52,288 nt of DNA from Lutibacter sp. (GTDB lineage: Bacteria > Bacteroidota > Bacteroidia > Flavobacteriales > Flavobacteriaceae), in assembly GCF_016342705.1 (NCBI RefSeq), contig NZ_JAEINV010000020.1:1-52288 (forward strand), in the 5' to 3' direction. This document shows positions 1 through 9,115 of this stretch, piece by piece (positions within the stretch are counted from its first letter, which is position 1; each line of letters opens with the position of its first letter). The position numbers were made by a program, and so were the translations under genes. The notes beneath the pieces were generated by a model. The model made no database searches. It was given only the letters and a program-made list of their open reading frames with translations, and was not told the DNA's origin.

Positions 1-30
1 AAAACCTGTGAAGATATCTTCACAGGTTTT
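1..30. terminator. 30-bp perfect palindrome, terminator-like, inside the repeat
   Basis: Positions 1-15 and 16-30 are exact reverse complements (arms ACCTGTGAAGAT/ATCTTCACAGGT within A4/T4 flanks). Such a GC-containing dyad ending in a T-run is typical of a bidirectional terminator; here it would insulate the insertion sequence from host transcription. Confidence 0.55.
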
Positions 31-74
31 CATTAATTTTTTTAATAATCGTCAACCTATTTTAGGACGACTCA
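1..74. repeat. Terminal segment of a probable insertion sequence (left edge)
   Basis: The first 74 bases recur in inverted orientation at 52212-52285 with a single mismatch in an A-run. Read outward from the unique DNA, both copies start with TGAGTCGTCCTAAAATAGG and end in a 30-bp perfect palindrome. A TG at the tip and identical sequence at unrelated loci fit an IS3-family-like element whose body lies outside the window. The insertion point would be 17 bp beyond the stop of the prohibitin-like gene. No transposase is visible, so the family is inference. Confidence 0.6.
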
Positions 75-91
75 AAATTAAGAAGCTAATA

Positions 92-922
92 TTAGTTGTT
101 TCCTAAAATTAATGGTAAACCATCTTTTGAACTACCAACAATAACCACTTTACTATTTGGTGATTTTGAAAGTTCTAATGTAGCTTCAATACCTTTATCT
201 TGTAAAATTTTATCAGTTAATGATGCACTTAAAATTTTGTTTGCATCTGCTTTACCTTTAGCTTCAATAATTTGTTTTTGAGCTTCTTTTGATGCAGTTA
301 CCAATCTAAATTCATACTCTAAAGATTCTTGTTCTTGCTTTAATTTACGTTCAATTGCATCTTTAATAGTTGATGGCAATGTTACATCACGCACTAAAAC
401 TTCATTTAATTGAATATACTGAACCTCTAATATTTTTCTAGTTTCTTCAAAAATTTCACTCTGAATTACATCTCTTTTACTAGCATATAATTGTTCTGGA
501 GTATAACGACCAACAACGCTACGAGCAGCCGAGCGTAATGCTGGCTTAATAACACGTTCTAAATAATTTTCTCCTTTTTCCTGGTGTAACTTGCCTAAAT
601 TTTCATGTTGAGGCACATACCAAGCAGAAACTTCTAAAATAATATCTAATCCGTTTGATGAAAGTACTTTCATTTTTTCAAATAATTCTTGCTGACGTAC
701 TTCATAAATTACTACATTATTCCAAGGAGCTACTAAGTGAAATCCTTCTCCCATAGCTACTTCATCTGTAACTACCCCACCATCAAAACGTTTCCATAAA
801 ACACCAGCTTCACCAGCGTCAATAGTTACTGTAGATTTTGAAAGAAAAATAATTAAAACTACTGCTAATATAATTAATGGCATTAAACTTTTAGGCAATT
901 GTAATTGTCCGTTATTACTCAT
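92..922 (-). CDS. Prohibitin-family (SPFH/Band 7) membrane protein
   Basis: A 276-aa protein with one N-terminal membrane helix (about residues 12-30), then an SPFH/Band 7 domain (about 33-200) starting VTIDAGEAGVLWKRFDGG and ending in a coiled-coil tail with the AEAKGKAD-type stretch usual in prohibitins (KQIIEAKGKADANKIL). Family members form large ring assemblies on membranes and are linked to membrane organisation or protease control; the specific partner here is unknown. The ATG start is supported by the helix position. A TAnnTTTG-type element (TATTTTTG, minus strand, 947-954) lies 25 bp upstream, so it is probably transcribed separately from the efflux genes upstream of it. The probable insertion-sequence end lies 17 bp past its stop. 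Confidence 0.85.
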   Translation of the reverse strand: MSNNGQLQLPKSLMPLIILAVVLIIFLSKSTVTIDAGEAGVLWKRFDGGVVTDEVAMGEGFHLVAPWNNVVIYEVRQQELFEKMKVLSSNGLDIILEVSAWYVPQHENLGKLHQEKGENYLERVIKPALRSAARSVVGRYTPEQLYASKRDVIQSEIFEETRKILEVQYIQLNEVLVRDVTLPSTIKDAIERKLKQEQESLEYEFRLVTASKEAQKQIIEAKGKADANKILSASLTDKILQDKGIEATLELSKSPNSKVVIVGSSKDGLPLILGNN

Positions 923-1009
923 ATATATTTATTTTTAAAATTTTATCAAAAATACAAAACAGAAATTAGATATCTTAATTTAAAAGAAATAATCACAATC
1001 TTTCCCATT

Positions 1010-2149
1010 TTATTCCTCCAAAGGTGTAAATACACCTTTTACTAAAATCTGTTTTTCTTTTAATAAATCTGTAGGGTCAATAATTTCAACAAAACTTTCA
1101 GTTTTTAAACCAATTTTCACTGCTCTTTTTTCAAATTGGTAACTTCCCTCCTTTTGAGATGTTAAAACCAATACTGAAAAAGAATTATTTTCTTCAATTA
1201 AAGCTCCAATTGGTAAGGCAGTTCTTTGCACTTCATTGGTTATAATTTCAGCTTCTACAAACATTCCAACCAAAAAATCTTGTTTTTCATTTTCTAAATG
1301 GCCGTGTACTTTTACAGTTCTATTTTTTTCATCAATAGATTTCCCTATTAAATGAACTTCTGCATCATACCAATTAGTTGAATTTTCTGGTAATTTAAAA
1401 CGTATTTTCATACCTTCTTTCACAACCATAACATCTTTTTCAAAAATTACCAATTCAATATGTTTGTGTAAATCATCTATAATTTCTACTAATACATCAG
1501 ATTCATTCATAAACTTACCAACGCTTGCATACACCTGGGTTACACTTCCATTTATTGGAGAATACACAGGAATAGTACTTGTAAATTTTCCTGCCTTTAC
1601 GTTATTAACATTAATATTCATTAATCGTAATTTTTGCTCTAAACCATTATATTGAGCCAAAGAACTTTTATAATCACTTTCCGCTTTTAAATAGTTTTTT
1701 TCTGAAGTAATTTTTTCATTAAATAAGGTTTTTTGACGTTCAAACTCATTTTTTAAATAGGTAAGTTTTTCAAACAACTCTAAATAATTTTGTTGAATTT
1801 CAATAAAAGCTGGATTTTCCATTGTTAATAACAATTCACCTTTTTTTACTTTTGTTCCAATTAACAAATGTGAAATTTTAACGTAACCGCCCATTATGGC
1901 ACTTACCATAGCTCTGTCTGTTGGAGGAACATCAATAAACCCATTTGTTTTTATAGTTTCTGAAAACAACTGTAATTCAGTTTGTTGCACTTCCATTTGA
2001 GCACTTTTATATTGTTTTTCTGAAACTTCTATAATATTCGGATTTTTAGAAGCTGTATTCAATTCTTTTTCTGTTGGTTTGGAATTATTACAAGCAGAAA
2101 AAACTAAAAGTAAAAAAGTAAATACTGTATATATGATATTATTTTTCAT
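1010..2149 (-). CDS. RND efflux periplasmic adaptor (membrane fusion lipoprotein)
   Basis: A 379-aa adaptor of the HlyD/CusB type. The signal peptide ends in a lipoprotein cysteine (VFSAC, C20) followed by NNSK. The body shows the usual order: a biotinyl-lipoyl half motif (AIMGGYVKISHLLIGTKVKK), a coiled-coil hairpin (about 125-180), the second lipoyl half (SPINGSVTQVYASVGKFMNE) and beta-barrel domains. It should bridge the inner-membrane pump and the outer-membrane factor in the periplasm. It starts 9 bp after the stop of the pump-outer-membrane-factor fusion and is surely in the same transcript. There is no extra Met- or His-rich metal-binding extension, so metal specificity cannot be read from this subunit. 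Confidence 0.88.
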   Translation of the reverse strand: MKNNIIYTVFTFLLLVFSACNNSKPTEKELNTASKNPNIIEVSEKQYKSAQMEVQQTELQLFSETIKTNGFIDVPPTDRAMVSAIMGGYVKISHLLIGTKVKKGELLLTMENPAFIEIQQNYLELFEKLTYLKNEFERQKTLFNEKITSEKNYLKAESDYKSSLAQYNGLEQKLRLMNINVNNVKAGKFTSTIPVYSPINGSVTQVYASVGKFMNESDVLVEIIDDLHKHIELVIFEKDVMVVKEGMKIRFKLPENSTNWYDAEVHLIGKSIDEKNRTVKVHGHLENEKQDFLVGMFVEAEIITNEVQRTALPIGALIEENNSFSVLVLTSQKEGSYQFEKRAVKIGLKTESFVEIIDPTDLLKEKQILVKGVFTPLEE

Positions 2150-2158
2150 TGTTAACGA

Positions 2159-5100
2159 TTAAAGGTTTAAGTAATTTATTTCTAAAGCAATTTGATTGTA
2201 TTCATTTAAATACATTAAATAATCAATTTGTAATTGATTACCATTTTCTATACTTTGTATATATTGGAAAAAATCAATTTCTCCATTTTTATAACTTGCT
2301 GTAGCTGTTTTTAAAATAGCATTAGCAATGGTATTTCCATTTTCATTAAAATAGGTTAATTGAGCTTCATTTTTATTTAACTCGTCCAATAAAATTGAAT
2401 ATTTCGATTTTAATTTGAAGTTTGCATCTAAAGATGCTTCTTTTGCCATATCATATTCAATATTTTTAGCCGTAATTTTACTAGATTTCCCCCAGAAAGC
2501 TAATGGAATTGAGATGCCTGCCTGAAAACTATTTACAGAACTATTTGTTGATAAATCTTCGCTTCTAAAGTAATTAAAATGTAAATCGGGCAACAACTGT
2601 TGTGTCTCCAATCCTTTTTTTGCTTTAAATAAATTAGAATTCTCCGTAAAATATTGATTGACTAGATGTGTTTCTAAATTCTGAGTTTCAACATTAATCT
2701 TCATTAATTCAGGAACTGAAATTTCAAATTGTTCCTCTATTTGAAGTAATTGCTTTAAATTTTCATAAGCAATTGATATATCATTTTTAAGCTGAATTAA
2801 TTGTAGACTATACTGTTTGTATTTAGCTTGTGATGTAATCTTTTCTAAATAATTTGATTCTCCCAGTTCAAATTTTCGTTGTGCAGCTTTATAAAAATTA
2901 CTATACAAACTATCCATATAAACCAAGTGATCTAATTTTTTATTGAGATACACAATTTGATAATACGATTTAGAAACATTTTTAACCAACTCGTTTTTAG
3001 CTATTTCAAACGATATTTGAGATAAGTTTGTTGCAATTTTAGCTGTTTTATTCCTTGCAAAATAAACAGAAGGAAATTCTATAGTTTGGCTAAAACCATA
3101 GTTTTCTAAAGGTTTTCCATCTACACCTAAACTAGTTCTATCTTTTAAATAATAAATGTTTGTTTTATCAATATCAAAAGCGCCTAATTTCGACTTATTT
3201 TCTATTTGAACATCTAATGATTTCAATTTTAGCTGCTTATTATTTTCAACGGCTACAGAAATAGCATCATCTAAACTAAGTTCTTTTGTTTGTGAAAAAC
3301 TTATGATAGGAGTTAATAACAATAACAAAAGCATTGTTTTTGGTGATTTCTTTCTTCTTTTTCTTTTTGTTAATTTAGTATCAAACAATGCGTATAAAAC
3401 TGGTAATACAACTAATGTTAAAAATGTTGCAGATACTAAACCTCCAATAACAACAGTTGCTAACGGACGTTGTACTTCAGCCCCAGCATTTGTTGAAATT
3501 GCCATTGGTAAAAATCCTAATGCCGCAGCAGCTGCAGTTAAAATTACTGGACGTAAACGTTCTTTTGTTCCTTTTAAAATGCGTTCATGAACATCATCAA
3601 AACCTTGTTCTTTTAATGATTTTAAATGTTCAATTAGTACAATACCATTTAATACCGCAATACCAAATAAAGCAATAAAACCAACACCTGCAGAAATACT
3701 AAACGGTAAATCGCGCATCCATAAAAACAATACACCTCCAACAGCGGAAAGTGGAATGGCTGAAAAAATCATTAAGGCATCTTTAATAGAATTAAAAGCG
3801 AAGTGTAACAATATAAATATCAGTAACAAAGCAATTGGAACGGCTAGCTTTAAACGCGCTTTTGCACTGTTTAAATTTTGAAACTGGCCACCATAAGAAA
3901 CAGTATAACCAACTGGTAATTTTACATCTGCCTCAATAATACTTTGAATATCTTTAACTACCGATTCCATATCTCTGTTTCGCACATTTACACCAATTAC
4001 AATACGTCGTTTTGTATCATCTCTAGATATTTTTGCAGGTCCTTTTGTATATTCAATTGTAGCTACTTCGTGTAATGGAATTTTATAACCAGAAGGTGTA
4101 TCAACATATAAATTTTTAAGATTGTCAATATTTTTTCTATAATCAGCTTGTAATCGGACTACTAAATCAAATCTACGTTCACCTTCAAATACATTTCCCA
4201 TGGTTGTTCCAGCAAATGCCATTGATACTATTTGATTTAAATCCTTAATATTTAAACCATAACGTGCCACTTTATCTCGTTTATAACTTACTGTCATTTG
4301 TGGTAATCCATCAATTTTTTCAACAATAATATCAGAAGCACCTTCAACATTTAAAATTTTATTTCTAATTTCATCCGCTTTTGATGCTAAGATCCCTAAA
4401 TCATCACCATAAATTTTTACAGCAACATCTGCTCTAACACCCGTAATTAATTCGTTAAAACGCATTTCTATAGGTTGGGTAAATTCAAAATCAATTCCTG
4501 GAATTATAGAAAGTTTTTCTTTGAATTTATCTGCTAATTCATCTTTTGATTCTGCAGAAACCCATTCACCTTTCGGTTTTAATTTAATAATAACATCACT
4601 TTCTTCCATAGACATTGGATCAGTTGGTACTTCTGCCGCTCCAATTCTAGAAATAACCTGATCTACTTCTGGAAAATTATCTAATAAAATTTGTTCAATT
4701 TTAGTGGTAATCTCGGAAGTTTTAGTTAAAGTAGTTCCAGTTTTAAGCACTGGCTGAATTACAAAATCTCCTTCATCTAAGGTTGGTATAAACTCTCCTC
4801 CCATATTTGAAAATAAGACTGCTGTAAAAACTAACAACCCAACTGACATTGCTATAACCGCTTTTTTATGATTTAAAGCCCATTGAATTACAGGAGCATA
4901 CATTAAATTGAAAAAAGCCATTATTCTTTTAGATACATTATTTTTAGTAACTTTTTCTGGTTTTAAAATAATTGAAGCAATCACTGGAACATACGTAAAA
5001 CACAAAAACATTGCTCCAATTAATGCAAAACTAAAGGTCATAGCCATTGGTTTAAACATTTTACCTTCAACACCACTTAAAGATAATATTGGAATAAATA

Positions 5101-6487
5101 CAATTAATATAATTAACTGTCCAAACACGGCTGAAGTCATCATTTTTGAACTACTCTTATAGGTAATTTCATCAATTTTATCTTGACTATCTTCTTTTGA
5201 TAATTGCAGTAACTCATCTCTACTACTGGTAATTTTAAAAGCAATATATTCAACAATAATTACTGCTCCGTCTATAATAATTCCAAAATCTATGGCTCCT
5301 AAGCTCATTAAATTGGCATCAATTTTAAAAATATACATTAATGAAATGGTAAAAAGTAAGGCCAACGGAATTACAGAAGCAACCACAATACCTGATCTAA
5401 AACTACCCAACAATAAAATAACCACAAAAATTACAATCAAAACTCCTAAAATTAGGTTTTCGGCAACGGTAAAAGTTGTTTTTCCAATTAATTCACTTCT
5501 TTCTAAAAAGCCATTTATATAAACTCCTTCTGGTAATGATTTTTGAATTTCAGCAACTCTTAATTTTACTAACTCAATTACTTTGTTAGAATCGCCGTCT
5601 TTTAACATCATAACTTGACCTAACACTTTCTCTCCTTCTCCATTTCCAGTAATTGCACCAAAACGGTTGGCTGATCCAAAATTTACATCAGCTATATTTT
5701 TAATTAAAATAGGAACACCTTCTACATTTTTAACAACAATATTTTCAATATCATCTAATGATTTAATCATTCCTTCTCCACGAACAAAATAACTTTCATT
5801 CGCTTTTTCAATATATCCACCACCAGCAACACTGTTGTTCTTTTCAATAGCTTCTAGTATTTCTGCATGTGTAATATTCATTGATTTTAATTTCTCAGGG
5901 TTTAAAGCCACTTCATATTGCTTTAAAAATCCACCCCAAGTATTTACTTCAACAACTCCCGGAATACCTGATAATTGGCGCTTTACTACCCAATCTTGAA
6001 TAGTCCGCAACTCCATTGCAGAGTATCTCCCTTTAAATTCTGGTGTTGTTTCTAAAGTGTATTGGTAAATTTCTCCCAATCCAGTTGTTATGGGTCCCAT
6101 TTCTGGAGTACCAAATCCTTCAGGTATTTTTTCAGACGCAGCTTTTATTTTTTCAGCAATTAATTGGCGTGGTAAATAAGTACCTATTTTGTCTTCAAAA
6201 ACAATGGTAACTACTGATAATCCGAATTTTGAAATAGATCTAATTTCTGCAACTCCTGGCAAATTAGCCATTTCCAACTCTACTGGATAAGTAATGAATT
6301 GCTCAACATCTTGAGTAGATAAGTTTCGGGAAGTAGTAATTACCTGAACTTGGTTGTTGGTTATATCTGGTACGGCTCCAATTGATATTTGTGTAAGTGA
6401 AAATAACCCAAACCCAAAAATGGCTGCCGTCATTAATAATATAATAAGCTTATTATCAATGCTTAACTTAATAATTTTTTGTAACAT
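2159..6487 (-). CDS. CusA/CzcA-type heavy-metal RND pump fused to a TolC-like outer-membrane factor
   Basis: A 1442-aa fusion. Residues 1 to about 1040 form a complete heavy-metal RND transporter: an N-terminal helix, large porter loops, the HME-type helix-4 signature DFGIIIDGAVIIVEY near residue 400, and the final helices ending LVVLPVLYALFDTKLTKRKRRKK. A second, signal-peptide-like stretch follows (TMLLLLLLTPIISFSQ, starting at M1052), then a TolC-type outer-membrane factor with two coiled-coil repeats (about 1070-1442). The pump exports metal ions (Cu/Ag or Co/Zn/Cd) by proton antiport. Such fusions are known in Bacteroidota. The basic residues plus hydrophobic core plus SFSQ at the junction suggest cleavage by signal peptidase to free the outer-membrane part, but that is inference. 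The reading frame is continuous, so this is not a sequencing frameshift of separate genes. Confidence 0.9.
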   Translation of the reverse strand: MLQKIIKLSIDNKLIILLMTAAIFGFGLFSLTQISIGAVPDITNNQVQVITTSRNLSTQDVEQFITYPVELEMANLPGVAEIRSISKFGLSVVTIVFEDKIGTYLPRQLIAEKIKAASEKIPEGFGTPEMGPITTGLGEIYQYTLETTPEFKGRYSAMELRTIQDWVVKRQLSGIPGVVEVNTWGGFLKQYEVALNPEKLKSMNITHAEILEAIEKNNSVAGGGYIEKANESYFVRGEGMIKSLDDIENIVVKNVEGVPILIKNIADVNFGSANRFGAITGNGEGEKVLGQVMMLKDGDSNKVIELVKLRVAEIQKSLPEGVYINGFLERSELIGKTTFTVAENLILGVLIVIFVVILLLGSFRSGIVVASVIPLALLFTISLMYIFKIDANLMSLGAIDFGIIIDGAVIIVEYIAFKITSSRDELLQLSKEDSQDKIDEITYKSSSKMMTSAVFGQLIILIVFIPILSLSGVEGKMFKPMAMTFSFALIGAMFLCFTYVPVIASIILKPEKVTKNNVSKRIMAFFNLMYAPVIQWALNHKKAVIAMSVGLLVFTAVLFSNMGGEFIPTLDEGDFVIQPVLKTGTTLTKTSEITTKIEQILLDNFPEVDQVISRIGAAEVPTDPMSMEESDVIIKLKPKGEWVSAESKDELADKFKEKLSIIPGIDFEFTQPIEMRFNELITGVRADVAVKIYGDDLGILASKADEIRNKILNVEGASDIIVEKIDGLPQMTVSYKRDKVARYGLNIKDLNQIVSMAFAGTTMGNVFEGERRFDLVVRLQADYRKNIDNLKNLYVDTPSGYKIPLHEVATIEYTKGPAKISRDDTKRRIVIGVNVRNRDMESVVKDIQSIIEADVKLPVGYTVSYGGQFQNLNSAKARLKLAVPIALLLIFILLHFAFNSIKDALMIFSAIPLSAVGGVLFLWMRDLPFSISAGVGFIALFGIAVLNGIVLIEHLKSLKEQGFDDVHERILKGTKERLRPVILTAAAAALGFLPMAISTNAGAEVQRPLATVVIGGLVSATFLTLVVLPVLYALFDTKLTKRKRRKKSPKTMLLLLLLTPIISFSQTKELSLDDAISVAVENNKQLKLKSLDVQIENKSKLGAFDIDKTNIYYLKDRTSLGVDGKPLENYGFSQTIEFPSVYFARNKTAKIATNLSQISFEIAKNELVKNVSKSYYQIVYLNKKLDHLVYMDSLYSNFYKAAQRKFELGESNYLEKITSQAKYKQYSLQLIQLKNDISIAYENLKQLLQIEEQFEISVPELMKINVETQNLETHLVNQYFTENSNLFKAKKGLETQQLLPDLHFNYFRSEDLSTNSSVNSFQAGISIPLAFWGKSSKITAKNIEYDMAKEASLDANFKLKSKYSILLDELNKNEAQLTYFNENGNTIANAILKTATASYKNGEIDFFQYIQSIENGNQLQIDYLMYLNEYNQIALEINYLNL

Positions 6488-6567
6488 AATGTATTTAATT
6501 AGTAATGCGTAGTATTGAAAATCATAATGATGATTATCAAATTTAATTATAAAAAAATGAAGTTATG

Positions 6568-6948
6568 TTACTTTTGTGGTGGTTGGAAAAAATTATGAGT
6601 GTATTGGTTAGAATAAGGTTCTTTGTAGTTGAAATTTTTAATATTAAATCCAATTTCAGGAATTGATACAATTATTTTTATATTACTTAATACAAAAAGT
6701 AATTGTAAATGAGCATCTAAATGTTGATGCTTAAAAGGTAAATCTTTGTGTTCTTTATGCTTATCTTGGTGAGAATTGGTTTTGTTTCCGTAATGTAAAT
6801 CTATAAAATCTGCAAAATTATCACCATTTTTAATATGACTAGAAATATGATTTATAAATGTTGGAAGTTTATACATATCGTCCAACTCAAAGTTAAAACT
6901 CTGAAATAAAATTGTAAATGATAGTAAAAAAGCACCTATTTTACCCAT
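6568..6948 (-). CDS. Small secreted His-rich protein heading the metal efflux operon
   Basis: A 126-aa protein with an N-terminal hydrophobic signal (about 4-19) and at least nine histidines between residues 34 and 80, clustered as SHQDKHKEHKDLPFKHQHLD. No enzyme motif is visible. It sits 80 bp upstream of the pump fusion on the same strand, so it is probably the first gene of the efflux transcript. The most likely role is a periplasmic metal-binding protein that buffers, delivers or senses the exported metal, by analogy with small His/Met-rich proteins of other efflux operons. I do not recognise a named family; the function is inferred from composition and position. Confidence 0.65.
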   Translation of the reverse strand: MGKIGAFLLSFTILFQSFNFELDDMYKLPTFINHISSHIKNGDNFADFIDLHYGNKTNSHQDKHKEHKDLPFKHQHLDAHLQLLFVLSNIKIIVSIPEIGFNIKNFNYKEPYSNQYTHNFFQPPQK

Positions 6949-7033
6949 TAATAGTATAATATTCTTTTTGATTAAAGATTTTATAAATATTTCAAAATAA
7001 ATTTGAAATAATAAAACTAATATGATAAGATTT

Positions 7034-7051
7034 ACTAATAGTCCTATTAGT
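7034..7051. promoter_or_regulatory. Perfect 8-2-8 palindrome upstream of the metal efflux operon
   Basis: ACTAATAG-TC-CTATTAGT is a perfect dyad 86 bp upstream of the His-rich gene start and 26 bp past the stop of the VWA gene. It has no T-run on the efflux side and is short for a terminator, so an operator for a metal-responsive repressor or activator is the likelier reading. No regulator gene lies next to it. Confidence 0.35.
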
Positions 7052-7076
7052 TAAATTTATTATCTGATAGTATCTA

Positions 7077-9104
7077 TTAAATTTCGCCAAAGTATTTACG
7101 AACAAACCATTCTATAGAAAGCAACGTAACTATAAGTGCTAGTAGCCATTTCCACTCAATTAATGGCGTTTTTTGAATAGAGGATTTTTGTACACTCTTA
7201 TATTGATTATCTTCAATTAATTGTTGAATTAATTTGTTTTCTTGATAATTATAAAAAACTGCACCCTTTGTATTTAGCGCTAACTGTTTTAAATTTCCTG
7301 ATGTTGCATTGTTAAATTGTTGCTCTACATCAAAAGGAAGTACTTTAAAAATTCCTGAAATGGTTTCTTTTTGATTTTCAACAGAAACCGTAAAATTATA
7401 ATCACCAGACTGTAAATCAGCTAATTCCAATTTAAAACTATTAAAATCTAACGCAAACGGAACTTTCTTTAAAACAGATTTATCTTTATTGAAAATGGTA
7501 AAAAATAATTTACTTCTACTATCAAAATTTAAGTTTTTATCTAAATAACTAGCCGAAACATTAATAATTTCATTAGAATAATACAACGGTTCAATAGTTA
7601 TATTAAGTCTTTTATTCAATTGTGTTGAAGCTAAATATTGAATTAAATTTGATATAAAACTATCAAAATGCTCAAAATTTCTATTTTCCGAATAACTATT
7701 CATCCTCCATCTCCACGTATTTTCTCCAAATAAAATAGCTCCTTTCTGAAGGTCTTTTTCATAGGTTGCTAACAATGGTTTTTGAAGCGTAATGTTTCCA
7801 ATTTTTTGATACAATAATGTGTTAAAGGAACTTAAAAATTTCACATCGCCAAACATATCTTCTATCGGAGCAAAGTAGTCAAAATCCATTTCATTGGCTT
7901 GAAAAATTGCGTAGTTTTTATTTAAAACTGGATTGTAATTTTCTGTCTTATTTGTTGGAATTTTTGAAAATATTTTTTGATTAGAATTTAAGAAATTCCA
8001 ATCGGTACTTACCCCTGTAATAATAAAATGATTTCGTTTTTTATCATTTATATCTTTAAAAACAGTATTAAACTTATTATTTGGTTGATACAATATAATC
8101 AACTGATAATCATTAATTTTATAATTTTTATTTTCAATATTAAAAATAGTTACAGAGCGTTGTTTATTACTTTCAATAGATTTTTTTAACATCCCTAAAT
8201 CGGGATGAATTATTGATGTTAACAACAAAATTTTGGTTTGCTCTTCAATAACATTTACACTAAATGTTTTTGAATTATTTATGGTATTTTTCTCTTCTGA
8301 AAGTGACTCAATAACAGCTGTAAAATATTGGTTTCCTCTTTCTGATGTAGTAATAAAAAATGTTGCTGTCTGCACTTTTTTAGCATTTGAAAATTGTAAT
8401 TGCTCACTATAAATAACTTTGTTATTGTGGTAAACTTTTAATGTTTTATTTACAGATTTTGTGCCATTATAATTTACAAAAACTTCAACAGGTAAATTAT
8501 TATTTATATTTGTAAATTTATTAACATTTACTTGATTAATATAAATATCTTCAACAATGGTAGTGTCTCCAACAATAAATGGATAAACTGGACTTTCATA
8601 ATTTACAAAGGCCACATTATTTCCAAAGGTTTGGTTTCCATCGGTAATAATTACAACTGGATTTACCCCTTCTTTGTATAATTTAGAAAACTCTTTAAAT
8701 GGAAGTTCTAAATTTGTTTTAGTTTCAGAAAATGACAAGGAATCTAACGTATTTATTTCATTTCCAAACTCATAGAAATTAAGGGTGAATTTTGTATTTA
8801 AATCCGTATTTCCTTTTAATAATTGAACAAAGCTAGTAACATTTTTGTTTTGAGATTGCTGTTTTATAGAGCTAGAATTATCTACAGCAACTAATAATTG
8901 AGGTTTTTTAGTTTCTATTGTAGTTTTTTTAATAGAAGGATTAATCAACAATATAAAAATTGAAAATAGTGTTAAAAAACGTAAAAAAGAAAGCCAATAA
9001 GTTAATTGGCTTCTTTCTTTAGTATTATAAAAGTATTGAAAAGCAGCGATACTTAACGAAGCTAAAAATGCTAAAATTATAAATATCAATGTTTTAGTTT
9101 CCAA
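7077..9104 (-). CDS. Membrane-anchored von Willebrand factor A-like protein
   Basis: A 675-aa protein. It has two N-terminal helices (about 4-22 and 36-55), then an extracytoplasmic vWA-like domain with a MIDAS-type motif (VAVDNSSSIKQ, D75-x-S77-x-S79) and a later VVIITDGNQTFG strand. A long beta-rich region of adhesin or CARF-like appearance follows, and a C-terminal helix (about 648-668, EWKWLLALIVTLLSIEWF). This helix-vWA-helix plan resembles Bat-type and related Bacteroidota membrane proteins of unknown function. No ATG exists near the N-terminus; the start is a TTG 11 bp after the fabG stop, so translation is probably coupled to fabG. A role in envelope assembly or stress is possible but not shown. 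Confidence 0.75.
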   Translation of the reverse strand: METKTLIFIILAFLASLSIAAFQYFYNTKERSQLTYWLSFLRFLTLFSIFILLINPSIKKTTIETKKPQLLVAVDNSSSIKQQSQNKNVTSFVQLLKGNTDLNTKFTLNFYEFGNEINTLDSLSFSETKTNLELPFKEFSKLYKEGVNPVVIITDGNQTFGNNVAFVNYESPVYPFIVGDTTIVEDIYINQVNVNKFTNINNNLPVEVFVNYNGTKSVNKTLKVYHNNKVIYSEQLQFSNAKKVQTATFFITTSERGNQYFTAVIESLSEEKNTINNSKTFSVNVIEEQTKILLLTSIIHPDLGMLKKSIESNKQRSVTIFNIENKNYKINDYQLIILYQPNNKFNTVFKDINDKKRNHFIITGVSTDWNFLNSNQKIFSKIPTNKTENYNPVLNKNYAIFQANEMDFDYFAPIEDMFGDVKFLSSFNTLLYQKIGNITLQKPLLATYEKDLQKGAILFGENTWRWRMNSYSENRNFEHFDSFISNLIQYLASTQLNKRLNITIEPLYYSNEIINVSASYLDKNLNFDSRSKLFFTIFNKDKSVLKKVPFALDFNSFKLELADLQSGDYNFTVSVENQKETISGIFKVLPFDVEQQFNNATSGNLKQLALNTKGAVFYNYQENKLIQQLIEDNQYKSVQKSSIQKTPLIEWKWLLALIVTLLSIEWFVRKYFGEI

Positions 9105-9115
9105 ATTTAAATGTA

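Noticed and set aside
3303..3678. Plus-strand open frames of 73-95 codons inside the pump fusion
   Set aside because: They lie antisense to a well-conserved gene with full family motifs and have no recognisable domain or promoter.
2159..6487. Possible artefactual fusion of two genes by a sequencing error
   Set aside because: The frame is open through the junction, both halves are complete, and such fusions are known in the phylum.
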